Positions 1 to 64,000 of a DNA stretch of 64,000 bases are shown here, one piece after another. The DNA comes from Nectonema munidae (lineage: Eukaryota; Nematomorpha; Nectonematoida; Nectonematidae). Position 1 is the first letter of the stretch. Each line of letters begins with the position of its first letter. The notes under the pieces are model-generated. The model was given only the letters and a program-made list of their open reading frames with translations, was not told the DNA's origin and made no database searches. The stretch covers positions 1 to 64,000 of the forward strand of contig JAUIRK010000879.1 of NCBI GenBank assembly GCA_030549495.1, read 5' to 3'. The position numbers and the translations under genes were made by a program.

Positions 1-1681
1 GCCTAAAGTATTATTACTTGTATTATAGGATAATTTAATCATATCATGTTACGGATCTTAATACAACTGTTCTTTTGGGAAAATGAAAGAGCTATACACT
101 GATATGCTGAAAATTTGGTACAGGAACATCGTTCCACTTCTCAATCCACTGCTGACTCTAGGTGTGTCCATTCATTCCATCCAATTAATCTCTCTTATAT
201 GCTATACTTGAGTTGAGATGAGGAAAATGTATATACTACCGAATTATTCTTTGAAAAGTGTGAATTTAAATACTATTTCCTTTCTTGATTATATATTTAT
301 CCTTTAAATATAAATTGGTAAACACGCAAAATATGTTTTTTTACCTAAAAAATTAAAATGAGATAGACAATCATCACATATCATACGCATTATTTTTACA
401 AGGCATTCATTCATATAGTAGTTAGATATACACATATAAATATAAAAATATATTAATAATAAGTTTTGATTTATGATTACTCCTTCGTACATTGAACACC
501 AAACCAAGTTTAATTAAATTTTTTTGTGAACATACTCCATCTCTTCTCATTATTGATAAAAAAATTCAAAGTAATAATCTACTTAACAATACTCACAAAA
601 CCGATGAAACACATCCTTGATGTGAATCCAAATCCATCAAGATGTAATGTATATATATGTAATATGCATGCATTAATGCAGATAAGTGGCATAGAGGGAA
701 AATACAAAAGTGGGGGGACACATTTTTTCAAAATTTTTTTTTAAATTTCTCGAAACCGAAAAGTTAAAAGTCAATAAAATTTTTATTAAAAAAAGTTGAA
801 GCCTCTGTAATATTTGCTAAAAATGTTTAACACTTCATCAATGCAGATAGATTTATATTAGCTTTAAAATGTTAAAATAAAACTACACCATAGACCTCGT
901 CCAATCTGTCCCACACCGTGTCAAAAAATAAATCTGGCTTCTTCCTGCCCGTAGTTTTAGTTTTTAGAACCATGCCTAACCTGAAGTTTTAGTCTTGAAA
1001 CGAAGCCATCGGTTCAGTTTTTAAGGGCGAACTCACTTTAAGATTTGTAGATGTTACTGACATAGAATTTATTCCACAGAATTGAAAAACAGTTTTTTAT
1101 GCTGTTTTTTATATACATTTTGAAAGTCATGCCAGACATGATTAATGCATTGCATCCCATAGTCGATGTAAGTTTTTTGCATTTTATAGTAGTTTTATAT
1201 ATCAGATTAGTTTCTGTCTTCTCCTTTTTTGGGATGCGATGATTTAAAATAAAGGTAGCACCGATTCTAAAATTTTTTCCCAATCACGAGATATATTTTT
1301 ACGTTTATTTGCCGATTCTAGTTCTAAACCTTAAATTTCTTTAGAGAAGAACTAAAAATAATCCTGGATGGCTAATTGAATCAACTAATTAAAATTTAAT
1401 TAAAAAAATGCTTAATTTTTTCACTGCTTTAAATCTGAGAATACAAGATAAAGAAGATATTCAACTTTTTAAGTTAATGGGGAACCTATGATACATCGGA
1501 AATCGTAAGAATCGTGTCTTTTCAAGTATCGGCATTGAAATCGTTAATGCAACATTTCCTACCCTTTACAATTATTTTATTCCCTTTCCCGAAAATAAGT
1601 CCATTTTTTCCGATGTCGATAAATCAGTAATAACTCTTCACAACCCGTGTTTTTCCCAAATCTAAAGTCTTTTTTTCGTAG
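1..1681 (+). other. Cadps: Upstream intron or flank of Cadps
   Basis: AT-rich sequence ending in a good acceptor (a T-run followed by cgtag) immediately before exon 1. I see no coding exon, promoter or recognisable repeat in it. Exon 1 opens in phase 0 without a convincing start codon, so the stretch is most simply the 3' part of an intron whose upstream exon lies outside the window. Confidence 0.6.
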
Positions 1682-55439
<53,758 letters not shown>

Positions 55440-55760
55440 TACCATCGCCCGCACATCTACGCGTTACCTTCGCGCTCCTTCCCATGTGTTCCCTTCGTTT
55501 TCGCAATAACAAGCATGGCAGTGGCAACAACTTCTTTACGGATGAGGACGAGGCAATCGGCGGCAGAAGTTTCAAAAGTGGTGGCGCACATGTCATTCCA
55601 AATTGTGTTTCTTCTCGTTAAAATCTGTATCCTGATAAATTTTACAAAAACATATTTAACAAAATAAAATCGTTGCTATAAGTTCCTTTTTTCAATCAAA
55701 TTAAAATAATGAAGAATGAAAACATAAAATTTCATCAAATAAACATTTGCATTTTACATA
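55440..55760 (+). other. Cadps: Cadps 3' UTR or additional C-terminal coding sequence, with poly(A) signals
   Basis: The first 180 bases are GC-rich like exons, and a +2-shifted frame (55436-55621) stays open, including NNFFTDEDEAIGGRSFKSGG. AATAAA occurs near 55664 and again near 55738. So transcript ends are likely here, but whether the GC-rich part is UTR or coding is open. Confidence 0.5.
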
Positions 55761-56273
55761 AAATTGATATAAAGATTACACGATATAAAGAACCTTTCAA
55801 ACGATACTCTTTACTTATGGCATTTCAAGTGCGCGGGTAAAACTATAGAAATTCAGAATATAGTTTTGAAAAAATTGTACTAATTGTGAGCGGACATTTT
55901 TTAAAACTTATATAAGTGGTGCAAAATTGTATAACTCTTTTTGACCTACAAAAATAGTTCCTTAACCTTCGCAAGACGGTCCATTTTATACCATACACGA
56001 AGGACGGATATATGCCGTAAAACTCCCATACATCAAAAAAAGATTGTTTATGCCATATATTGCATTTCCTGCATAAATTTTATGTAAAATCACAAAAAAT
56101 AGCATTTTAAAGCACAAAAACTAGTAAATGAAAAAATTTATTCATGTGTGCGTAATAAAAAGTTAACGCCATCTGCATTACTGAAATATTTTTTGCAATA
56201 TCTTATATACAGTTGTGTTAGACATAGAAACAAAACAAATTTTATTTCATGAAAGGATGAATGATAATGCTGT

Positions 56274-56926
56274 ATGTGTACGGTTTATTAGGCATTATAT
56301 TATACTGATTACGTTAACAAATGAGAAGAATTTACGAGAAGGATAATGATCGATATATGTGCTGGTTTATCATGAGATGTCGTTTTCAACCTTGATATAA
56401 TGTAGGATAGCTTTATCTTCATGAGTAATTTTCGAATCCGAGCACATTGAAGGTAGAGTATAAACAAAATTAAAGCTGTGTTGTGTGATGTCACACAGAA
56501 TTTTTTTCAAATATGTCATCACTAATCATTTGTGTATAAAATACACTTTGCACTCAAAACGAAAACTTTTATTCTATTTTCTCAGTTTTCTAATTTTACA
56601 CTGTATGATTGTGTACGGTATATTAGGCATTTTATTCTACAGATTACGTTGAGAAATGAGAAAAATTTACAAGAAGGATAATGATCAATATATGTGCTGG
56701 TTTATCATGAGATGTCGTTTTTAACCTTGATATAATGTAGGATAATCTTCATGATTAATTTTTGTATCCGAGCATATTGAAGGTAGAATATAAACAAAAT
56801 TAAAGCTGTGTTGTGTGATGTCACACAGAGAATTTTTTCAAATATGTCATCACTAATCATTTGTGTATAAAATACATTTTGCACTCAAATCAAAAACTTT
56901 CATTTTATTTTCTCAGTTTTCTAATC
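56274..56926 (+). repeat. Tandem duplication, unit about 335 bp, in piggyBac 1 leader
   Basis: Two copies (about 56274-56600 and 56610-56926) both run from tgtgtacggtttattaggca through tgtgctggtttatcatgaga and gctgtgttgtgtgatgtcac to ttttctcagttttctaat. They lie between the left terminus and the transposase start. They differ at scattered positions. Confidence 0.92.
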
Positions 56927-56947
56927 TGTGTGATTATTATCTCCGTC

Positions 56948-59013
56948 ATGCAGTCGTCTTCAAGTGTTTCTTCTTATAACACTATAACTTCTTCTTCTGA
57001 AAGTTTTACTTCGTCTTCATCTGAGGAGTCAGATATTTCTGAAACGGTTTCAGATTTCTTACTTGCTCCAGACGGTACACGTTATCAATGGGATCCTTTT
57101 TCTACGAATGTTGGAAGACCTGGAACTTTTAATATTAGAGATACTGTCGCCGAACCATATGGTCCTAAAGGAGATGCTAAATCTTTAGTTGATCCTTTGA
57201 AAATTTTTCAACTTTTTTTACTGTTGAAACAATATCCCATATTTATCGCTGTACCAAATTAAAGATGGATGAGGCATATGCGTGAGTCAAATTTAATTTT
57301 AAATAGTTTTAGTCACAGTTGACATCAATGTAACTATTTTGCTTATTAAAACTTTTGTGCAAATAGATGCTACTTTTTTGTTCATCTAATCGGTTGACGT
57401 CAACTATGAAAAAATTTATTTTAAACACAATTTATTTTAAATTTTTTAATTTCTTTTAAAACTTTAGTCTAAATTCTCGGGCTATATTTTTCAATTTTTT
57501 GCTTAGTACACTACTTGGACATTCAAAAAACTTTTTATTGCTTATGTATTTTGGTAGAAACATTTAAATAAATTATCTTTATTTGTAATACCAAAATATA
57601 AAAGCTATTATACTTTATTTTTATGATAAAAGATGACTCTCCGAGAAAAGTATTTATTTAAAAATATTGTTCGTAATTTTATTATCTTTTTTGTGTTTTA
57701 GAAATATGCCTGAAACTTTCCAAAAGACTAAATTTTGTTTTGAAAAGTTCAGTATTGCTGACATACTATCTTATTTTGCATGTTTACTACACATTGGACA
57801 GGCAAAAATAAAAATTAGATGTAAAATACCTCTTTTCTCAAAAGATGGAGAGCCATTTTTAAAAGCTTCTATAAATCGAGATATGTTTTTTCTTATCCAT
57901 GTTTTATACGCTTTGACAAAAAAGTGAAAGAAACAGGAAGATAAATTGGGAGCAATAAGAGAATTACAGACCATTTTTATAAAATATTCAGCAGGTACTA
58001 TACTCCGCAAGATTGGTAACTGTTGATGAACAGTTGATAAAATTTAGAGGAAGAACGCTTTACGAATCTATGATCGATCCAAGCCAGACGCTATGGCAAA
58101 AATGCTACCACTGCAATGACGCAAGAACTTATTATGTGCTCAAACCCGAAATTTATGTCCCTGGTCTCCTAGATAAAACTTATTTTTCTTCTGAAGAAAT
58201 TGTAAAAAGACTTGTGGCAAGTTGTGAGTTGCAAAAGGTTCGGCATATTCATGGACAGGTTCTTTACCTCTCATGAACTTTGCAAATGGGCACGAGAACA
58301 AACCTCACAGTCTGTGGCACTGCAAGAGCTAATCGCCGCTTTATACCTTACCTTTTCAGACCAGATCATCTAAAAGTCTCGCCTTACAAGATTGTGAGAG
58401 TAAATTCCTTTACACAGAATTTGCATCCTTGACTGCTTACATTCCTCACAAGCATTCACAAAGAGACTTCAAAGTAGTTTATATAATGTCGTCTCAACAT
58501 TTGGGAAGCATCAACTTGTTAGGTCCAAGACGTAAACCGGAGACTGTTGTCGATTACAATAAATTTAAATCGGGCGTTGATACTTGTAATCGAATGCTAA
58601 GAGACTTTACTTCTTACAAAGCTTCAAGGAGATGGCCTTTTCTTTTGTTTTGTAATTATTTAGACATATCAGCTTATAACAGTTGGGTCATCATCAAGAG
58701 CAACGCTCCAGAAAAATTTCCATCGGTACAAAAAGGTGGGAGAAAGTACTTCATAAGAGATCTGTGTCTAAGACTTAGTCACCTTTCAATGATGAACAGA
58801 TGTAATGATCCTCTCACCCACAGAATCACAAAGGAACTTATTTCATTTTACGGGATCCAACAAGATATACCTGAGATTGCTTCCTCTTCTCGTGGATATT
58901 GCTTTGTTTCTACTTGTAGACCAAAAAAGAGAGGAACAAGAAAGTGCGCAACATGCAAAAGGCCTATATGTAAAGCACACACAAAGTACATTTGTCAAAG
59001 TTGTGGAATTTAA
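56948..59013 (+). pseudogene. piggyBac 1 transposase, broken, with a likely intron
   Basis: Start ATG at 56948. N-terminus Ser/Glu-rich (MQSSSSVSSYNTITSSSESF), then GRPGTFNIRDTVAEPYGPKG. A GT-AG intron at 57282-57701 joins MDEAYA to NMPETFQKTKFCFEKF. Catalytic aspartates are recognisable in TVDEQLIKFRGR (58018-58053), MDRFFTSHELC (about 58250) and KSGVDTCNRM (about 58570). A C-terminal cysteine-rich finger (KCATCKRPICKAHTKYICQS) ends at 59013. Several frameshifts are visible: in the T-run near 57215, near 57915-58010 and between 58276 and 58429. The last 194 codons are open. Confidence 0.9.
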
Positions 59014-59336
59014 TTTTGCTCTTTTTTTATGCTAACTAATCAAAATTAAATATTTTTAAGTTTTTTGCTCAATTAATTTTTATTATTGCTTTTTATTCAT
59101 GAATAAAGTTCATAATGTGAAAAGAAATTTAGTTACTTTCTTTAGATGGCGTTAAAGATCTACAGAAGAAAAAAATATACAGTTATTCACTATCAGTTTT
59201 TATTTTTGAAAAATTTGTTGTTTTTTGAAAATTTACATTATAATTTTAACATAGGTTTTATATAAGATAGTCGACGTAAATTTAGTTTGAAAATTACCAT
59301 TGACGTAAAACTCCCGTTCCGTCTTGCGAAGGTTAA

Positions 59337-60480
59337 GAGATATAACGCAATGCTAAATAATTTCTGTGCATATTGTCCTGTTCACATATTTTGGTCTCAC
59401 CGTATTGCAAAATTTCTGATAAGTTCAATTTGTTTCTCATTGTGATAAGCAATAAGTGTGCAAAGATAAAATGCTTATTCATTTCTCCTATGTCCATTTT
59501 CAATAAATTGCCATTGCTGTGTCTTTTGCCTTTTTTTTTTGGCTTTGTATAACATTTAACAGTTTCTGTGAGACATTATAATGAATCTTGAAACTTTTAT
59601 TTAATGAGTGCTTATAACGTGAGACAAATTTTATTATGCATATGCATGTTTTTTGAAGCTACACCACCATTTACATGTCACTTCTACGATTTGTTTGATG
59701 ACATTTCCAATCAACAAATTCTTTGGCATACAAATCTTTTTAAGTTTGTTCAAAATGAGTTTATAAAGGCAGCCAATAACATTTTTTTAAATATTTTTCA
59801 AAAAACGAAAAATAATGTTATAAACCAAACTAAGACTGTTTTTTGCATTCATATAGTAAAAAGTGTAAATGAGTTTAATGAATATCCTCCGCATAACAAT
59901 TAAAGTTAGTTAAAAGTAAGTTAAAGTAAGTTTTTTACTTGCAAACGTGTTTAAAGGAATGGGGTATTTTTACAAGCACACTGGTCAATTTTAAGTTGTA
60001 AATGAATTTTTCAATCACATATCCAATGAATATGTTCTTAATATCAATTGACCCCTCGCATGGTCGAACAATTTTATTACCTTAGCTGGCCGTGAGTGGC
60101 CTCGAAGGCCATTTTTCATTTTTTATTTTTCTTCATTAAAATTAAAAAAAATAGTCTCATTTGGTTTTAAAACATGTTGAATAATTGAAATTTTAAGAGA
60201 AAAATGTCAAAAATGTGAAATATTCTTATTTTGAAAAAAAATATATTAACTCCATCTATTTATCTATGAAAATAATTGATTACAATTTTTTCAAATTTAA
60301 ATAGAATATTTGATCATTGAGTTTGTCAAAAACAAACTTTTAAAAAAAATTTAATACATTTATTCATATATTTTTTTCGCATTATAAATTTCACTTTTCT
60401 TGTATTCTTCCACTTTTTGTTTACACGTATTTTTATGTTTTATTTTATATAACATAAATAATAATAGAAAAAATAATAAT
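59337..60480. other. Intergenic, no feature recognised
   Basis: AT-rich. A 99-codon frame at 59604-59903 has no family resemblance I know and has AT-driven composition. Nothing else stands out. Confidence 0.6.
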
Positions 60481-60627
60481 GGTAATGGTACCGTAGGGTG
60501 TTTTCATCGAAGAGGCACAATTGCGCCTCTTGTATCGAACTATGAGGAAAGTAAGCTAGATGTAGGATCGAACCCAAGACCTTGAGTTATCGAATCCAGC
60601 ATCTAACCAACCATACATACTCACGCT
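60481..60627 (-). repeat. tRNA-derived SINE, copy 6, full length
   Basis: + strand landmarks ggtaccgtagggtgttttca, aggcacaattgcgcctcttg, aggatcgaacccaagacctt and gagttatcgaatccag, ending tacatactcacgct. Minus-strand orientation. Confidence 0.92.
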
Positions 60628-60770
60628 AAAATAATAAGAAGAAGAAACACATGAGCTTCGGATAAAGTTCTTTTATTTACGCTTCGGATAAAGAAATCCT
60701 GTAGATTATTTTAAAAAGTGGTGTGTATTCGATAAGTTTTGTATTTTTTTACCTTACACTGTGTTGTTAA

Positions 60771-61488
60771 CAGGGGGCGGAGTCAGATAATATAAGGTCC
60801 GACTCCTAAATCTTTGAATGCTGACTCTGACTTCGACTCCCACTCCTTTTATGATACCTCCTCTAACTCCAACTCCTTAACACTTTAGTTTTACACACAG
60901 AAATACAAAGAATATTCAAAGAAAAACAGTTATATGACAATTACTGCTCTTTTATTTGGAGTTAAAAACTGAAAATCATAAAATTTAAAAATAAGAAGCT
61001 TACTTTTAGCAAAATTTAACAGGTGAAAATGTTGCAAGTTGAAAATCGAAATAGCGTAAGTTTTCACGAAAAAATGAATGCCAAAACAATTCAAGAAATA
61101 TACGATTGAATAAATGACGAACTTGTGTGAGAGAGAAAATGTATGCTCAACACTTGGTGAAGGATTTTTCATTACATCATCAACACTTGGTAAAGGATTT
61201 TTCATTACATCAACATTTGGTAAGAAAACTTAGCATCATTCATGGCATTGCTAACAACTAGCAAGTTTTTGTTATTGTGCTTCATTACATTACATCAAAA
61301 CAGTAAACAAGCTAAAAAACAAACAAAAGTTGTTTGAAAACATTTTGAAGTTGAATCAAATGAATTTTCGGAGTCCGAGTGGGAAAAAGAAACTTCGGCT
61401 TCTTATTTTCAAAAATAAAACTCCGACTCCTGCTCATACTAGATAAAATCGCCGACTCTCTCCGACTCTCTCCGACTCCGAAGCCCTG
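60771..61488. mobile_element. hAT-like element with GAGTCGG-rich ends, 718 bp
   Basis: Left CAGGGGGCGGAGTCAG, right tccgactccgaagCCCTG. The termini carry repeats of gactcc or ggagtc over about 100 bp on each side. Flanks gttgttaa (60763-60770) and attgttaa (61489-61496) match at 7 of 8. A short direct repeat (aacacttggtaaaggattttt) lies inside. Non-coding. Confidence 0.85.
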
Positions 61489-61499
61489 ATTGTTAACAG

Positions 61500-63240
61500 C
61501 AAAATTATTTAACTCAATTTAAGAAGTTTATGCTCATCACAACAGTTTTCTTTGCATCTGAAGCATCTTTGAAAAATTCTTTTTTTGTTGCCTTTGCAAA
61601 TTTGACAGGGTCCTCATTTTTTTATTTGGTGTTTCCAAGTGGGGTACTTTCATTGCAGATTCCATATGATTTCAGTATTAGACGAACTTCATTAGGGGTT
61701 CTTGTATTTTGAACATAAATTTTCATTGAGTTTTCAGCCAACAAAAAACACAATTGAGAAGGAATTACTTTACTTTCACTTGATTTTTTCAAAAAGTTGA
61801 TAGACTTGTTTTGTAAATCAAAAAGTTGATGAGCACTCTGTTTGTAACTTATGTGCTACTATAATATAAGTATTCAAAGCAGCAATATCTAAATAGTTAG
61901 ACCAAATGACCATTGGCCATCGCCTAGATGTCCTATATGTAGTATAATATTTAACCATTTGGTTACCTTTGTCTACCTCTGATTTTACACTATTATAAAC
62001 ATATATAGATTCTGGTAATCTTTTGGGTCCGACTAGCTCCATTTCTCTGTAATGCTGACTACTCATCATCAGGACCGCTTTAAAATTTTTCATAGAATGT
62101 TTTCTAGGTATATACGCAACCAATGATGAACTAGTTGAGTATATAGTTCTAGACTCGCATTCTTGAAGATTTACAAGCACTCTGGAAATGTTTTTTTTAA
62201 ATAAAAGGCACACACCTCCTATTATAATTGACTGGACCTAAAATAGAAAAGTTGTAGCTTTTCGCCCAATCACACAATTCATGGTCCATAAAAAATCTAT
62301 CAACGCAAATACCTGTACCTTGAGGTAGTTCGATTTTCTCTGCTAACCTCTTGACTATTTGGGTTCCACTGAAATCATTTTTATCCGCTAATTTGCTGAC
62401 ATATATTTCGGGAGCCAGATAATAAAAAGTTCTAGAATCCTTGATGTGATATAATTTGATACCCCATTTACCGGGCTTGCTAGGTTTGTAAATCTTTATC
62501 GAACATCCCCCTCTAAACCTAACCAGTTGCTCATCAACAGTTACAAAGTCTTTAGGTGTCCAATACCTAAAAAATTACTTTCAGTATTTTTAAAAAATAT
62601 TAAAATTAAAATTACTTATGTAAGACATTGTAGAAGTGGTCATTCAATAAGCGAACTGCCATTATTTTATCGACGTTTTGATTTCTTTCTTGTGGAACAT
62701 GAAACCTCAAAAATCTGATAATAAGCTTAAGATCATTTTTACTCATAACCGCTTTCATAAAGTGTGCTCTTTGACTGCTGTATAGGCCATCAAATGGGAT
62801 TGTTTGATCACCCTCAATTCCAAGCATATAAAGAATAGAAATATAGCCAAGAATTTTTTCCACTTTAAAGTCATTGTAGAAAGATTTTACTTCATTCGGA
62901 ACATTTTCAGTATTTTTCATGTATTCTTCCAAGTTTTTTTTGTAAAAACGAAAACTTGACGAATAAATTCTTCCAGATAAATAAAGGATTTGTAACATGC
63001 TTTGCAGCGGCTTTGGAACCATTAGGAACACTTGAAATATTTCTAATATTTATATTTCTTGGCCTTCCACTTCTTGTTGGGGCGTCAAAAGTATACAGCG
63101 TAGAGTCATGTGCAATAATATCAATATCATTTATGTCACTCAGATCGTGATTACTTGAAGATGAAGAAGTTAGATCAGCTGAAAAAGAAAATGAAGACTC
63201 TTCATCTGTACTTTCTTCAAAATTAGAACTTTCCATCTTG
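61500..63240 (-). pseudogene. piggyBac transposase 2, minus strand, few lesions
   Basis: Starts at 63236 with MESSNFEESTDEESSFSFSA, then GRPRNINIRNISSVPNGSKA, a relative of piggyBac 1. Next KVEKILGYISILYMLGIEGD and LIIRFLRFHVPQERN to LLNDHFYNVLHK (62616). A 48-bp GT-AG intron (62568-62615) leads to YWTPKDFVTVDEQLVRFRGG, then GICVDRFFMDHELCDWAKSY and, in another frame from about 62213, YIPRKHSMKNFKAVLMMSSQ and NSVKSEVDKGNQM. The three DDE aspartates can be seen. Frameshifts lie near 62955 and 62205; a stop at about 61818 is followed by related-looking sequence (TPNEVRLILKSYGICNESTP) to about 61530. I could not find its terminal repeats. Confidence 0.85.
62568..62615 (-). other. 48-bp intron in piggyBac transposase 2
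   Basis: On the minus strand, CATAA|gtaatt ... ttttttag|GTATTGG joins in phase to give NVLHKYWTPKDF. Very short but with standard borders. Confidence 0.75.
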
Positions 63241-64000
63241 TAAGAAGAAAAGGAGGAAACTTTTCCAGCAACAGCGTAAAAGAAGAGATATGAAATATTC
63301 TATAGCTATAAAACGTATTATGTGAATGCCTCATCTTTATATTATACATGGCACATCTATGATATAATATGTATCTGAGTACATGCGTCATAGCGAGATA
63401 GATGATTTTGATTTTCTTTAATATTTTTCCTGTATATATATAATATATGAGCATATGGTAAGAAATATGGAAAAAAATTTTCCATTCTAAAGAGATCGAA
63501 TGATATGATTTTCCTATTTTCGTTTCATCTCATGGCGATGCAGATAAAGAACAATGTAAAAATAAAAGAACGCTCTTTTGTTAGAAAAATAAACGGATTA
63601 TTTTATACTCGCAAGATATGTAGAAATATAATCTTTTTTTGTCAATTTTTTTAGTTAAATTTATTAAAGACATTTTTTAATTAACATTTTTCAGTTTGGT
63701 TCAAGAATTGATATTTTTGAATTAGGTCAATATTTTGTTAAAAATATTTTTTGAAGTTTCTCCTCATAAATTATGTCTTTTTTGTTTCACTTCCAGGCTT
63801 TAAATTATATAAAAAAATTAATTTAAAAGGATAGCAAACAATTTTCAAAACTTGAGCCTTAAAAAAGATTAAAATTCGTAAGGTTTTCTAAGCCAAACTA
63901 AGATTGTTTTTTCCCTAGAATTGCTTTTGGCAAATTACAGAAAATGTTACCTTCTTTCAATAAAAATGATAAATTACTAATTATTTTTTATGTAAAATTT
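63241..64000. other. Flank of piggyBac 2, no further feature recognised
   Basis: AT-rich sequence with a short TATATA run near 63436. It probably includes the 5' leader of piggyBac 2, but no terminal inverted repeat could be picked out. Confidence 0.5.

Larger units (their letters stand above)
55966..59332 (+). mobile_element. piggyBac transposon 1, both ends present
   Basis: Flanked by TTAA (55962-55965 and 59333-59336). The 14-bp termini CCTTCGCAAGACGG and CCGTCTTGCGAAGG are perfect inverted repeats. Length 3,367 bp. It has a 5' tandem duplication (56274-56926), a transposase pseudogene (56948-59013) and a direct subterminal repeat gtaaaactccc near both ends (about 56013 and 59304). It lies just downstream of Cadps, same orientation. 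Confidence 0.96.

Noticed and set aside
59604-59903. 99-codon frame
   Set aside because: AT-driven composition, no known motif, no supporting context.

Overview
This window is AT-rich animal nuclear DNA. Its short coding exons are separated by introns full of transposons and microsatellites. The one host gene I can support is Cadps (CAPS, called unc-31 in nematodes), the calcium-dependent activator protein for secretion. It lies on the + strand from 1682 to 55439. Protein similarity and the mix of repeats (piggyBac, hAT, tRNA-SINE, LINE) suggest an invertebrate, probably an arthropod. The low GC and large repeat-filled introns would fit a copepod such as a sea louse, but the species cannot be settled from sequence alone.

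Layout. Positions 1-1681 are upstream intron; the start codon and first coding exon are outside the window or not recognisable. Twenty-five exons follow and can be read in order: Ser/Pro-rich N-terminus and conserved N-terminal block (exon 1), linker (2-3), C2 domain (4-6), PH domain (7-10), MUN/MHD region (11-23) and C-terminal segment (24-25, stop at 55437-55439). Together they give about 1,260 codons, near the usual CAPS length. Exon numbers are local to this window. Splice phases agree from exon 2 to exon 25, except that exon 22 needs one extra base. Exon 1 has a conserved protein sequence scattered over three frames. Most introns are long; five are short (67, 59, 86, 66 or 39, and similar). 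One donor is GC.

The introns hold several families of mobile DNA. There are TTAA-flanked MITEs that share an internal AGACGAT motif. There is a tRNA-derived SINE (six copies). hAT-like elements and MITEs occur, some with 8-bp target duplications. A hAT-like element carries a LINE fragment inserted into it, with a perfect 12-bp duplication. A pogo/Tigger-type element keeps a CENPB-like DNA-binding segment. There are also a long foldback, several tandem repeats and two very long CA/GT microsatellites.

Downstream of the gene (55440-64000) are two related piggyBac transposons. One has both ends and TTAA sites at 55966-59332; the other is on the minus strand at about 61500-63240. A third, unlike piggyBac relic sits in intron 23. 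I saw no other host gene, no tRNA or rRNA gene, no CRISPR array and no retroviral or Polinton-like element. I found no convincing new multi-gene system. The points most worth a second look are the broken exon 1, the candidate 39-nt intron, the TTAA MITE superfamily and the nested transposons.
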